Both the position numbers and the translations under genes were made by a program. A stretch of 64,000 nt of DNA from Phytopseudomonas argentinensis (GTDB lineage: Bacteria; Pseudomonadota; Gammaproteobacteria; Pseudomonadales; Pseudomonadaceae). Positions 18,629-26,883 of the stretch are shown here, piece by piece. The stretch covers positions 1,226,772-1,290,771 of the forward strand of contig NZ_FORC01000002.1 of the NCBI RefSeq assembly GCF_900113905.1, given 5' to 3'. The notes under the pieces were generated by a model, which was given only the letters and a program-made list of their open reading frames with translations, was not told the DNA's origin and ran no database searches. Position 1 is the first letter of the stretch, and each line of letters opens with the position of its first letter.

Positions 18629-19750
18629 ATGACCCTCCCGCTGATCGAAAGTCTCGAGACCCTGATCGTCGACCTGCCGACCATTCGCCCACACAAGCTG
18701 GCCATGCACACCATGCAGCACCAGACTCTGGTGATCCTGCGCCTGCGCTGCAGCGACGGTATCGAAGGCGTCGGTGAAGCCACCACCATCGGTGGCCTGG
18801 CCTATGCCGGGGAAAGCCCGGAAAGCATCAAGACCAATATCGATACCTACTTCGCACCGCTGCTGGTCGGCCAGCCGGCCGGCAATATCAACGCGGCCAT
18901 GCTGCGCATCGACCGCAGCGTGCGCGCCAATACCTTTGCCCGCTCGGCGGTGGAAACCGCGTTGCTCGACGCCCAGGGCAAGGGCCTTGGCCTGCCGGTC
19001 GCCGAGCTGCTCGGTGGCCGTGTACGTGATGGCCTGGAAGTGGCGTGGACGCTGGCCAGTGGCGATACCGGCAAGGACATCGACGAAGCCGAGCGCATGC
19101 TCGACCTGCGTCGCCACCGGATTTTCAAGCTGAAGATCGGCAGCCGCGATGCTGCGCTGGATATCGCCCACGTGGCGGCGATCAAGCGCGCATTGGGCGA
19201 CCGTGCCAGCGTACGGGTCGACGTCAACCAGGCGTGGAGCGAAGCGGTGGCCATTCGTGCCTGCCAGGCGCTCGGTGATGCCGGCGTCGACCTGATCGAG
19301 CAACCGATTCCCCGCCAGGACGTGCAGGCCCAGGCGCGCGTCAGCGCCCGCAGCCCGACGCCGATCATGGCCGACGAAGCCATCGAGAGCGTGGAAGACA
19401 GCTTCAACCTGGCCCGTGGCGGCGCCGCACCGGTGTTCGCCCTGAAGATCGCCAAGAACGGCGGCCCGCGTGCCGTGCTGCGCAGTGCCTATATCGCCGA
19501 AGCGGCAGGCATCGCCCTGTACGGTGGCACCATGCTCGAAGGCAGCGTCGGCACCCTGGCGTCGGCCCATGCCTTCGCCACCCTGAGCAAGCTGGAATGG
19601 CACACCGAGCTGTTCGGCCCGCTGCTGCTGACCGAGGACATCCTGGTCAACGTGCCGGTGTACCGCGATTTCGAACTGAAGATTCCGACCACCCCCGGCC
19701 TTGGCGTGGAGCTTGACGAAGAGCGCCTGCAGCGTTTCTGCCGCCGCTGA
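18629..19750 (+). CDS. catB: Muconate cycloisomerase
   Basis: A 373-residue enolase-superfamily enzyme that converts cis,cis-muconate to muconolactone. Catalytic features are K167 and K169 (FKLKIG), metal ligands D198 (VDVN), E224 (LIEQP) and D249 (MADEAIES), and the N-terminal LPTIRPHKLAMHTMQ typical of CatB. The ATG at 18629 gives the usual family length, so upstream in-frame codons were not used. It opens the catBCA operon, divergent from catR. Confidence 0.96.
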   Translation: MTLPLIESLETLIVDLPTIRPHKLAMHTMQHQTLVILRLRCSDGIEGVGEATTIGGLAYAGESPESIKTNIDTYFAPLLVGQPAGNINAAMLRIDRSVRANTFARSAVETALLDAQGKGLGLPVAELLGGRVRDGLEVAWTLASGDTGKDIDEAERMLDLRRHRIFKLKIGSRDAALDIAHVAAIKRALGDRASVRVDVNQAWSEAVAIRACQALGDAGVDLIEQPIPRQDVQAQARVSARSPTPIMADEAIESVEDSFNLARGGAAPVFALKIAKNGGPRAVLRSAYIAEAAGIALYGGTMLEGSVGTLASAHAFATLSKLEWHTELFGPLLLTEDILVNVPVYRDFELKIPTTPGLGVELDEERLQRFCRR

Positions 19751-19774
19751 ACCCGAATCCCAAAGGAGCTAGCC

Positions 19775-20065
19775 ATGCTGTTTCACGTACGCATGACCGT
19801 AAAACTGCCGACCGACATGCCCGCCGAGCAGGCCGCGCGCCTCAAGGCTGACGAGAAGGAGCTGGCCCAGCGCCTGCAGCGCGAAGGCACCTGGCGTCAC
19901 CTCTGGCGCATCGCCGGGCTTTACGCCAATGTCAGCATTTTCGACGTGGCCGATGCCCAGGCTTTGCATGACACGCTGATGCAATTGCCGCTGTATCCGT
20001 ACATGGACATCGAGGTCATGGCGCTGTGTCGCCACCCGTCCTCGATCCACGATGACGATCGCTGA
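19775..20065 (+). CDS. catC: Muconolactone delta-isomerase
   Basis: A 96-residue enzyme that isomerises muconolactone to 3-oxoadipate enol-lactone and forms decamers in known cases. The start MLFHVRMTVKLP and the segment GTWRHLWRIAGLYANVSIFD are characteristic, and the length is standard. AAAGGAG at 19762-19768 precedes the ATG. It lies 24 bp after catB and 58 bp before catA. Confidence 0.96.
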   Translation: MLFHVRMTVKLPTDMPAEQAARLKADEKELAQRLQREGTWRHLWRIAGLYANVSIFDVADAQALHDTLMQLPLYPYMDIEVMALCRHPSSIHDDDR

Positions 20066-20099
20066 TCGGCGCCATTCGCTCGCCTGAGCCGATCCAGAC

Positions 20100-20108
20100 A
20101 ACAACAAG
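20100..20108 (+). promoter_or_regulatory. Candidate Hfq/Crc site, catA leader
   Basis: AAC AAC AAG lies directly before the catA ribosome-binding site GAGGAAA (20111-20117), matching the Hfq/Crc A-rich motif. Confidence 0.6.
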
Positions 20109-20123
20109 ATGAGGAAACAAGCC

Positions 20124-21053
20124 ATGACCGTTCGTATTGCCCAGACCGTTGAAGTGCAGAAGTTCTTCGAAGACGCCGCCGGCTTCACCAATGACGGCGG
20201 CAACGCCCGGATGAAAACGGTGATCCACCGTGTGCTCAACGACACGGCGAAGATCATCGAAGACCTGCAGATCACCCCGGAAGAGTTCTGGAAGGCCGTG
20301 AACTACCTCAACGAGCTCGGCGCTCGCCAGGAAGCGGGTCTGGTCGTCGCGGGGCTGGGTATCGAGCATTACCTCGACATGCTGATGGACGCCGAAGACG
20401 AAGAGGCCGGTCGCACCGGCGGCACCCCACGCACCATCGAAGGCCCGCTGTACGTGGCTGGCGCGCCGCTGAGCAAGGGCGAAGCGCGCCTGGACGACGG
20501 TCAGGACGCCGGTACGCCGCTGTTCATGCAGGGCCGGGTGTTCGACACCGATGGCAAGCCGCTGGCTGGCGCCATCGTCGACGTATGGCACGCCAACACC
20601 GCTGGCACCTACTCGTACTTCGACCCAGCGCAATCGGAATTCAACCTGCGCCGCCGCATCGAGACCGACGCCGAAGGCCGTTATCGCTTCCGCAGCATCG
20701 TACCGTCCGGCTACGGCTGCCCGCCGGATGGCCCGACCCAGCAACTGCTCGATCAGCTCGGCCGCCATGGCCAGCGTCCGGCCCACGTGCACTTCTTCAT
20801 CTCGGCACCGGGTCACCGCCATCTGACTACCCAGATCAACCTGGATGGCGACAAATACCTGCACGACGACTTCGCCTACGCCACCCGCGACGAGCTGATC
20901 GCCAGGATCGACTTTTTCGACGATGCCGAGCGCGCCAAAACCCATGGCGTGCAGGGGCGCTTCGCGGAAATCGAGTTCGATTTCACCCTGCAGTCCACCG
21001 CCGAAGCGAAGGCCCAGCAGCGCCACGAGCGGGTTCGCGCGCTGGAGGCGTAA
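20124..21053 (+). CDS. catA: Catechol 1,2-dioxygenase
   Basis: A 309-residue intradiol dioxygenase that cleaves catechol to cis,cis-muconate. The Fe(III) ligands are Y163 (GTYSYFD), Y197 (PSGYGCP), H221 and H223 (PAHVHFF). An N-terminal helical linker domain forms the dimer. I placed the start at the ATG 20124 because GAGGAAA lies 6 nt upstream; an ATG at 20109 lacks a ribosome-binding site and would overlap the A-rich motif. It is the last gene of catBCA. Confidence 0.96.
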   Translation: MTVRIAQTVEVQKFFEDAAGFTNDGGNARMKTVIHRVLNDTAKIIEDLQITPEEFWKAVNYLNELGARQEAGLVVAGLGIEHYLDMLMDAEDEEAGRTGGTPRTIEGPLYVAGAPLSKGEARLDDGQDAGTPLFMQGRVFDTDGKPLAGAIVDVWHANTAGTYSYFDPAQSEFNLRRRIETDAEGRYRFRSIVPSGYGCPPDGPTQQLLDQLGRHGQRPAHVHFFISAPGHRHLTTQINLDGDKYLHDDFAYATRDELIARIDFFDDAERAKTHGVQGRFAEIEFDFTLQSTAEAKAQQRHERVRALEA

Positions 21054-21212
21054 GCTCAACGCCTATAGGTAGCGCTCGCCGTGCTGCTTCTCGTCTGCCA
21101 TCAGTGCAGGCCAGGGGCCGCGCGGCGCCTTGCATTGAGCGCCTGTTTTTCGCATGCCTGGGAGAGATGTAACCCTTTGTCACGCTGACGTATCGCGTTA
21201 CCAGGGGAGGGT

Positions 21213-21218
21213 TAGAAT
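21213..21218 (+). promoter_or_regulatory. Possible -10 element of benR
   Basis: TAGAAT, 70 bp before benR in the 234-bp gap after catA, resembles a sigma70 -10 box. No good -35 was seen at 16-18 bp, as might be expected for an activator-dependent or weak promoter. Confidence 0.3.
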
Positions 21219-21264
21219 CGCCGGACGATTAGCGGATTGCCGGCTAGCGGTGATTCAGCCTTAT

Positions 21265-21276
21265 AAGAAAAACAAC
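21265..21276 (+). promoter_or_regulatory. Candidate Hfq/Crc site, benR leader
   Basis: AAG AAA AAC AAC (four AAN triplets) runs directly into the GAGG ribosome-binding site (21277-21280). benR mRNA is a documented Crc target in P. putida, so this site is well placed to repress the whole ben pathway. Confidence 0.75.
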
Positions 21277-21287
21277 GAGGCCTGATG

Positions 21288-22244
21288 ATGAGCAATGTCT
21301 TGCTGAGCGCGCGCAGCAGTGTGTTCGAGCGCGCCGATCCTTACGCGGTGTCCGAGTACGTCAATCAGCACGTCGGTGCTCACTGCATTCGCCTGCCCAC
21401 CAGCGGTTTTCCCGAGGCGAGCCTCAATCACCGCAAGTTCGCCAGCCTCGATCTGTGCCGCATCAGCTACGGCGGCAGCGTGCGGGTCACCTCGCCGGCG
21501 CTGGAAACCATCTACCACCTGCAGGTATTGCTCAAGGGGCACTGCCGCTCGCAGTGCCGCGGCCAGGAACACTTCTATGTGCCGGGCGAGCTGCTGCTGA
21601 TCAACCCGGACGACCCGGTGGACCTGACCTATTCGGCCGATTGCGAGAAATTCATCGTCAAGCTGCCGGTCAGCCTGTTCGAGAACACCTGCCTGGAAAA
21701 CCGCTGGATGCTGCCGCAAAGCGGTATCCGTTTCAGCGCCGCACGTCACGACATGGGTGAGCTGGAAGGGTTTTCCAACCTGTTGATGCTTATCTGCCAG
21801 GAAGCCGAAGCCGCGTCCAGCATGCCTCAGGTGCAGGAGCACTACGTACGTATCATCGCCAGCAAGCTGCTGGGCCTGTTGGGCAACAACGTGCAGCGCG
21901 TGCAGCCGCAGTCCCAGGGCGGCTCCTTCGAGCAGGTCGTCGATTACATCGAGCAGCACCTGACCCAGGACATCGGCATCGAGCAGTTGGTAACGGTTGC
22001 CCGGGTCAGCGAACGGTCGCTGTATGCCCTGTTCGAGCGCCATGCCGGCATCAGCCCCAAGGATTACATCCGCCAGCGCAAGCTCGAACGCATCCATGCC
22101 CAGTTGCTCGACCCCGCCTGCAAGGTGCGCAGCGTTACCGAGATCGCCCTGGATCATGGCTTCCTGCACCTGGGCCGTTTCGCCGAAGCCTACCGCCGGC
22201 GCTTTGGCGAGCTGCCGTCGGAGACCTACAAGCGCAACCGCTGA
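21288..22244 (+). CDS. benR: AraC/XylS-family activator of benzoate genes
   Basis: A 318-residue AraC/XylS regulator. The N-terminal effector domain contains the XylS/BenR-like stretches YAVSEYVNQHVGAHCIRLP and LDLCRISYGGSVRV. The C-terminal double helix-turn-helix runs from about residue 205 to 315 (SERSLYALFERHAGISPKDY, ALDHGFLHLGRFAEAYR). Benzoate-bound BenR activates benA, and its binding repeats are seen at 9223-9258. Two ATGs are adjacent (21285, 21288); the second is 7 nt from GAGG and is preferred. Unusually, it is 12 kb from benA, between catA and pcaI. Confidence 0.93.
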   Translation: MSNVLLSARSSVFERADPYAVSEYVNQHVGAHCIRLPTSGFPEASLNHRKFASLDLCRISYGGSVRVTSPALETIYHLQVLLKGHCRSQCRGQEHFYVPGELLLINPDDPVDLTYSADCEKFIVKLPVSLFENTCLENRWMLPQSGIRFSAARHDMGELEGFSNLLMLICQEAEAASSMPQVQEHYVRIIASKLLGLLGNNVQRVQPQSQGGSFEQVVDYIEQHLTQDIGIEQLVTVARVSERSLYALFERHAGISPKDYIRQRKLERIHAQLLDPACKVRSVTEIALDHGFLHLGRFAEAYRRRFGELPSETYKRNR

Positions 22245-22283
22245 GCCGGTGCGGGCGAGGAGAGTGATAAGCCCATAAGTCTT

Positions 22284-22316
22284 GTTCGATTATCGAACGG
22301 ATAGTCGATTATCGGA
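22284..22316 (+). promoter_or_regulatory. Tandem PcaR-type (IclR family) operator of pcaIJF
   Basis: A perfect palindrome GTTCGATTATCGAAC (22284-22298) is followed by a second CGATTATCG core (22306-22314); the cores are 19 bp apart. The sequence resembles PcaR operators described in P. putida. No pcaR gene lies in the window. Confidence 0.75.
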
Positions 22317-22384
22317 TTGTTAGCCGCCTACTGGATGAGTACCTTGTGACCATACGGCTAATCGCCGCCCACGGTATCCAGAGC

Positions 22385-22390
22385 AACAAG
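22385..22390 (+). promoter_or_regulatory. Weak A-rich motif, pcaI leader
   Basis: AAC AAG lies 12 nt upstream of pcaI. It is a short, incomplete version of the Hfq/Crc motif seen at the other catabolic genes. Confidence 0.3.
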
Positions 22391-22402
22391 ACGAGAACGA
22401 CC

Positions 22403-23254
22403 ATGGCTGAGATTCTCTCCCTGCGCGAAGCGGTCGAACGCTTCGTTCACGACGGCGACACCGTTGCCCTCGAAGGCTTCACCCACCTGATTCCGACCGC
22501 CGCGTCCCATGAGCTGATCCGCCAGAACAAGAAGGATCTGACCCTGGTGCGCATGACCCCCGATCTGGTCTACGACCTGCTGATCGGGGCCGGTTGCGCC
22601 AAGCGGCTGATCTTCTCCTGGGGCGGCAACCCGGGCGTCGGTTCGCTGCATCGCCTGCGTGACGCCGTCGAGAAGCACTGGCCGCACAAGCTGGAAATCA
22701 GCGAGCACAGCCACGCCGCCATGGCCAACGCCTATGTCGCCGGCGCCTCCAACCTGCCGTTCGCGGTGTTGCGTGGCTACCAGGGCTCGGATCTGGTCAA
22801 GGTCAACCCGGATATCAAGTTCATCGAATGCCCGTACACCGGCGAGAGCCTGGCCACCGTGCCAAGCGTGCGCCCGGACGTGACGGTGATCCACGCGCAG
22901 AAGGCCGACCGCAAGGGCAACGTGCTGATCCAGGGCATCCTTGGCGTGCAGAAGGAGGCCGCACTGGCGGCCAGGCGTTGCATCGTCACAGTCGAGGAAA
23001 TCGTCGACGACCTGCAGGCGCCGATGAATGCCTGCGTGCTGCCGACCTGGGCCTTGACCGCGGTCTGCGTGGTGCCCGGCGGCGCCCATCCGTCCTATGC
23101 CCACGGCTACTACGAGCGCGACAACCGCTTCTACCAGGCCTGGGACCCGATTGCCCGTGACCGTGAAACCTTCACCGCGTGGATCGACGAATACATCCGC
23201 GGCACCGAGGATTTTGCGCAGTACCAGGCGAAGGTTAACGGGGAGGCCAAATGA
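22403..23254 (+). CDS. pcaI: 3-oxoadipate CoA-transferase subunit A (long, CatI-type)
   Basis: A 283-residue CoA-transferase alpha subunit that, with the next gene, moves CoA from succinyl-CoA to 3-oxoadipate. The sequence (VALEGFTHLIPTAASHELIR, FSWGGNPGVGSLHR) matches the roughly 282-residue CatI of P. knackmussii rather than the roughly 231-residue PcaI of P. putida. The start is the ATG at 22403; an in-frame GTG at 22346 would add 19 residues not expected in the family. A PcaR-type operator lies about 90 bp upstream. Confidence 0.93.
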   Translation: MAEILSLREAVERFVHDGDTVALEGFTHLIPTAASHELIRQNKKDLTLVRMTPDLVYDLLIGAGCAKRLIFSWGGNPGVGSLHRLRDAVEKHWPHKLEISEHSHAAMANAYVAGASNLPFAVLRGYQGSDLVKVNPDIKFIECPYTGESLATVPSVRPDVTVIHAQKADRKGNVLIQGILGVQKEAALAARRCIVTVEEIVDDLQAPMNACVLPTWALTAVCVVPGGAHPSYAHGYYERDNRFYQAWDPIARDRETFTAWIDEYIRGTEDFAQYQAKVNGEAK

Positions 23255-24036
23255 TGAGCGACTTCAACACCAATGAAATGATGACCGTGGCCGCCGCGCG
23301 CCGCCTCGGTAACGGCAGCGTGTGCTTCGTCGGCATCGGCCTGCCATCCAAGGCCGCCAACCTGGCGCGGCTGACCCATGCGCCGGAAGTGGTACTGATC
23401 TATGAGTCCGGCCCGATCGGCGCCAAGCCAAGCGTGCTGCCGCTGTCCATCGGTGACGGCGAGCTGGCCGAGACCGCGGACACCGTGGTGCCGACTGGCG
23501 AGATCTTCCGCTACTGGCTGCAGGGCGGGCGCATCGATGTCGGCTTCCTCGGCGCCGCCCAGGTCGACAAGTTCGGCAACATCAACACCACCGTGATCGG
23601 CGACTACCATGCGCCGAAAGTGCGCCTGCCAGGCGCTGGCGGCGCACCGGAAATTGCCGGCAGCGCCAAGAAAGTGCTGATCATCCTCAAGCAGGGCCAT
23701 CGCACCTTCGTCGACAAACTGGCGTTCATCACCTCGGTCGGCCATGGTGAAGGCGGTGATCATCGCAAGCGCCTGGGCCTGCCAGGCGAAGGCCCGGTGG
23801 CGATCATCACCGACCTGTGCATCATGGAGCCGGAAGCCGGCAGCAACGAGTTCATCGTCACCTCGATGCACCCAGGCGTGACCCGCGAGCAGGTGATCGA
23901 GAACACCGGCTGGCAGATCCGCTTTGCCGATAACGTGAGCACCACCGAGGCGCCGAAAGCCGAGGAACTGGCTGCCCTGCGTGACCTCGAAGCGCGTACC
24001 GCCGCTGCCCATGGGCAGAAGGGCGGTGACGAATGA
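23254..24036 (+). CDS. pcaJ: 3-oxoadipate CoA-transferase subunit B (long, CatJ-type)
   Basis: A 260-residue beta subunit. The segment LIYESGPIGAKP contains the glutamate expected to carry CoA, followed by PLSIGDGELAETADTVVPTG. Two ATGs are adjacent (23251 and 23254); GGGAGG at 23241-23246 is better spaced for 23254, which also gives the CatJ length. It overlaps the pcaI stop, and its own stop overlaps pcaF by four bases, so pcaIJF is one coupled unit. Confidence 0.93.
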   Translation: MSDFNTNEMMTVAAARRLGNGSVCFVGIGLPSKAANLARLTHAPEVVLIYESGPIGAKPSVLPLSIGDGELAETADTVVPTGEIFRYWLQGGRIDVGFLGAAQVDKFGNINTTVIGDYHAPKVRLPGAGGAPEIAGSAKKVLIILKQGHRTFVDKLAFITSVGHGEGGDHRKRLGLPGEGPVAIITDLCIMEPEAGSNEFIVTSMHPGVTREQVIENTGWQIRFADNVSTTEAPKAEELAALRDLEARTAAAHGQKGGDE

Positions 24037-25238
24037 GCCGCGAAGTATTTATCTGCGACGCTATTCGTACGCCGATTGGCCGTCTCAATGGCGCGCTCTC
24101 CGCAGTGCGCGCCGACGACCTGGCGGCGATCCCGCTCAGGGCGTTGGTCGAGCGGAATCCGCAGGTCGACTGGTCAGCGGTCGACGAAGTGTTTATGGGC
24201 TGCGCCAACCAGTCCGGCGAAGACAACCGCAACGTCGCCCGTATGGCGCTGCTGCTCGCCGGCCTGCCGGAAACGGTGCCGGGCGTGACCCTCAATCGCC
24301 TCTGTGCCTCGGGTATGGAAGCGGTCGGCGCCGCCTTCCGCGCCATCGCCTCGGGCGAAATGGAGCTGGCCATTGCCGCTGGCGTCGAGTCGATGACCCG
24401 CGCGCCCTATGTGATGGGCAAGGCCGATAGCGCCTTTGGCCGCGGCCAGAAACTGGAAGACACCACCCTGGGCTGGCGCTTCGTCAACCCGGCGATGAAG
24501 GAGCAGTATGGCGTCGACCCGATGCCGGTCACCGGTGACAACGTCGCCGAGGACTACGGCGTCAGCCGCGCCGACCAGGACGCCTTCGGCCTGCGTAGCC
24601 AGCAGCGCGCTGCTGCGGCCCAGCAGAGCGGTTACTACGCCGAGGAGATCGTCCCGGTGGTGATCAGGACCAGGAAAGGCGAAGTGATCGTCGACACCGA
24701 CGAGCACCCGCGCGCCGACACCACCGCCGAAGGCCTGGCCAAGCTCAAGCCGGTCAACGGCCCGGACAAGACCGTGACCGCCGGCAACGCTTCGGGCCTC
24801 AACGATGGCGCCTCGGCGATGATCCTGGCCTCCGCCGCAGCCGTGAAGCAATACGGCCTTAAGCCACGCGCCAGGGTGCTGGGCATGGCCAGCGGTGGCG
24901 TGGCGCCGCGCATCATGGGCGTCGGCCCGCTGCCGGCGGTACGCAAGCTGCTGGCGCGCCTGAACCTGAGCATCGAGCAGTTCGACGTGATCGAGCTGAA
25001 CGAAGCCTTCGCTGCCCAGGGCCTGGCCGTCACCCGCGACCTCGGTCTGCCGGACGACAGCCCCAAGGTCAACCCGAACGGCGGCGCCATCGCCCTCGGC
25101 CACCCGCTGGGCATGAGCGGCAACCGCCTGGTGCTGACCGCGGTGCACCATCTGGAAAAGACCGGCGGCAAGCTCGGCCTGGCGACCATGTGCGTTGGCG
25201 TGGGGCAGGGGCTGGCATTGGCTATCGAGCGGGTTTAG
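24033..25238 (+). CDS. pcaF: 3-oxoadipyl-CoA thiolase
   Basis: A 401-residue thiolase that splits 3-oxoadipyl-CoA into succinyl-CoA and acetyl-CoA, the last step of the beta-ketoadipate pathway. The acyl-accepting cysteine is C91 (LNRLCASGMEAVG). The C-terminal His and Cys lie in NPNGGAIALGHPLGMSGN and MCVGVGQG. Length and N-terminal sequence (VFICDAIRTPIGR) are typical. ATGA overlap with pcaJ. Confidence 0.96.
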   Translation: MSREVFICDAIRTPIGRLNGALSAVRADDLAAIPLRALVERNPQVDWSAVDEVFMGCANQSGEDNRNVARMALLLAGLPETVPGVTLNRLCASGMEAVGAAFRAIASGEMELAIAAGVESMTRAPYVMGKADSAFGRGQKLEDTTLGWRFVNPAMKEQYGVDPMPVTGDNVAEDYGVSRADQDAFGLRSQQRAAAAQQSGYYAEEIVPVVIRTRKGEVIVDTDEHPRADTTAEGLAKLKPVNGPDKTVTAGNASGLNDGASAMILASAAAVKQYGLKPRARVLGMASGGVAPRIMGVGPLPAVRKLLARLNLSIEQFDVIELNEAFAAQGLAVTRDLGLPDDSPKVNPNGGAIALGHPLGMSGNRLVLTAVHHLEKTGGKLGLATMCVGVGQGLALAIERV

Positions 25239-25285
25239 GGCCTGGTTGCTAGCTGGCAGGAGCGGCCGATGAATATGTGGCTTTT

Positions 25286-25370
25286 GTAGGAGGGGCTTCA
25301 GCCCCGAGCTCTTTGTTTGCCTTGATAAAAAGCTCGCGGCTAAAGCGGATCGCCGCCCGGCCCCTCCTAC
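25286..25370. repeat. REP-like palindrome (GTAGGAGGGGC)
   Basis: Perfect 11-bp inverted ends GTAGGAGGGGC (25286-25296) and GCCCCTCCTAC (25360-25370) bound an 85-bp element in the 310-bp pcaF-pcaT gap. Nothing else coding was seen there. It resembles the TAGGAGCGGC-type extragenic repeats of Pseudomonas. Confidence 0.65.
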
Positions 25371-25548
25371 CAGATCGCTAAGTGTCCGCTTCTGCTCTCT
25401 AACAACCGCTCAACGTCTCGTTTGTCCTTGCCAGGACAAGGTCCACGACACCCTGTTCTGGCGAGGATGGGCGACTGAAAATGACGAATCATTTGGTTAC
25501 ATGTGGGGTCCGAGTAGGGACGGTTCCGTTTCCTACCAGTGAGTATCC

Positions 25549-26865
25549 ATGATGAGTACTGAAGCCAGCGCGGCGTACCAAGCCCCCAACTACAGCCCCG
25601 AAGAGCGCCGCAAGCGGATCTTCGCTATCGTCGGCGCCTCCTCGGGCAACCTGGTCGAGTGGTTCGATTTCTACGTGTATGCCTTCTGCGCGATCTACTT
25701 CGCGCCGGCTTTCTTCCCCTCCGATGACCCTACCGTGCAGCTGCTCAATACCGCTGGCGTATTCGCCGCCGGCTTTCTGATGCGGCCAATTGGCGGCTGG
25801 GTGTTTGGCCGCGTGGCGGACAGATACGGCCGCAAGGTCTCGATGATGATCTCGGTGCTGATGATGTGCCTCGGCTCGCTGGCCATCGCCTGCATGCCGA
25901 CCTACAGCAGCATCGGCACCCTGGCGCCGGCCTTGCTGTTGCTGGCGCGCTTGTTCCAGGGTCTCTCGGTAGGCGGCGAATACGGCACCACCGCCACCTA
26001 CATGAGCGAGGTGGCGCTCAAGGGCCAGCGTGGCTTCTTCGCCTCTTTCCAGTACGTCACCTTGATTGGCGGGCAACTGCTCGCGGTGCTGGTGGTGGTG
26101 ATTCTGCAGCAGACGCTGAGCGAGGATGAACTGCGGGCCTGGGGCTGGCGTATTCCGTTCGTGATCGGCGCCATGGCGGCCGTGGTGGCGTTCTACCTGC
26201 GTCGCTCGCTGGACGAAACCGCCAAGCAGGATCAGATCGGCAACAAGGAATCGGGCAGCATCGGTTACCTGTTCAAACACCACAAAGCCGCGTTCTTCAC
26301 CGTGCTGGGCTACACCGCCGGCGGCTCGCTGATCTTCTATACCTTCACCACCTATATGCAGAAGTACCTGGTCAACTCGGCCGGCATGAGCGCCAAGACC
26401 GCCAGCGGCATCATGACCGGTGCGCTGTTCCTGTTCATGATCATGCAACCGCTGTTCGGCGCGTTGTCCGACCGCATCGGCCGGCGCACCTCGATGCTCT
26501 GGTTCGGCGCCCTCGGCGCTATCTTCACCTGGCCGATCCTGGCCTTGCTGCACACCGTGCAAAGCCCGGTGGTGGCCTTCTTGCTGATCATCGCGGCGCT
26601 GGCCATCGTCAGCCTGTACACCTCGATCAGCGGCCTGGTGAAGGCCGAGATGTTCCCGCCGGAAGTCCGCGCCCTCGGCGTCGGTCTGGCCTACGCGGTG
26701 GCCAACGCGCTGTTCGGCGGTTCGGCGGAATACGTCGCCCTGGGGCTGAAATCCATCGGTATGGAACAGACCTTCTACTGGTACGTATCAGGCATGATGG
26801 TGCTGGCCTTTCTGGTCAGCCTGCGCCTGCCGCGGCAGGCCAGTTACCTGCACCACGATCATTGA
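25549..26865 (+). CDS. pcaT: MHS-family MFS transporter for beta-ketoadipate/dicarboxylates
   Basis: A 438-residue major facilitator of the metabolite:H+ symporter subfamily. The N-terminus [18 protein letters not shown] and loop [10 protein letters not shown] are typical of KgtP/PcaT, and [17 protein letters not shown] follows. Its position between pcaF and pcaB and its close resemblance to PcaT point to beta-ketoadipate or related diacids. Substrate is inferred from context. It has its own 310-bp upstream region. A second ATG at 25552 is an equal start candidate. Confidence 0.85.
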   Translation: MMSTEASAAYQAPNYSPEERRKRIFAIVGASSGNLVEWFDFYVYAFCAIYFAPAFFPSDDPTVQLLNTAGVFAAGFLMRPIGGWVFGRVADRYGRKVSMMISVLMMCLGSLAIACMPTYSSIGTLAPALLLLARLFQGLSVGGEYGTTATYMSEVALKGQRGFFASFQYVTLIGGQLLAVLVVVILQQTLSEDELRAWGWRIPFVIGAMAAVVAFYLRRSLDETAKQDQIGNKESGSIGYLFKHHKAAFFTVLGYTAGGSLIFYTFTTYMQKYLVNSAGMSAKTASGIMTGALFLFMIMQPLFGALSDRIGRRTSMLWFGALGAIFTWPILALLHTVQSPVVAFLLIIAALAIVSLYTSISGLVKAEMFPPEVRALGVGLAYAVANALFGGSAEYVALGLKSIGMEQTFYWYVSGMMVLAFLVSLRLPRQASYLHHDH

Positions 26866-26883
26866 CCACGGAGTGTTCGCTGT

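Noticed and set aside
25440-25548. Search for a PcaR-type palindrome before pcaT
   Set aside because: No CGATTATCG-like sequence was found in the upstream region, so PcaR control of pcaT is not supported here.
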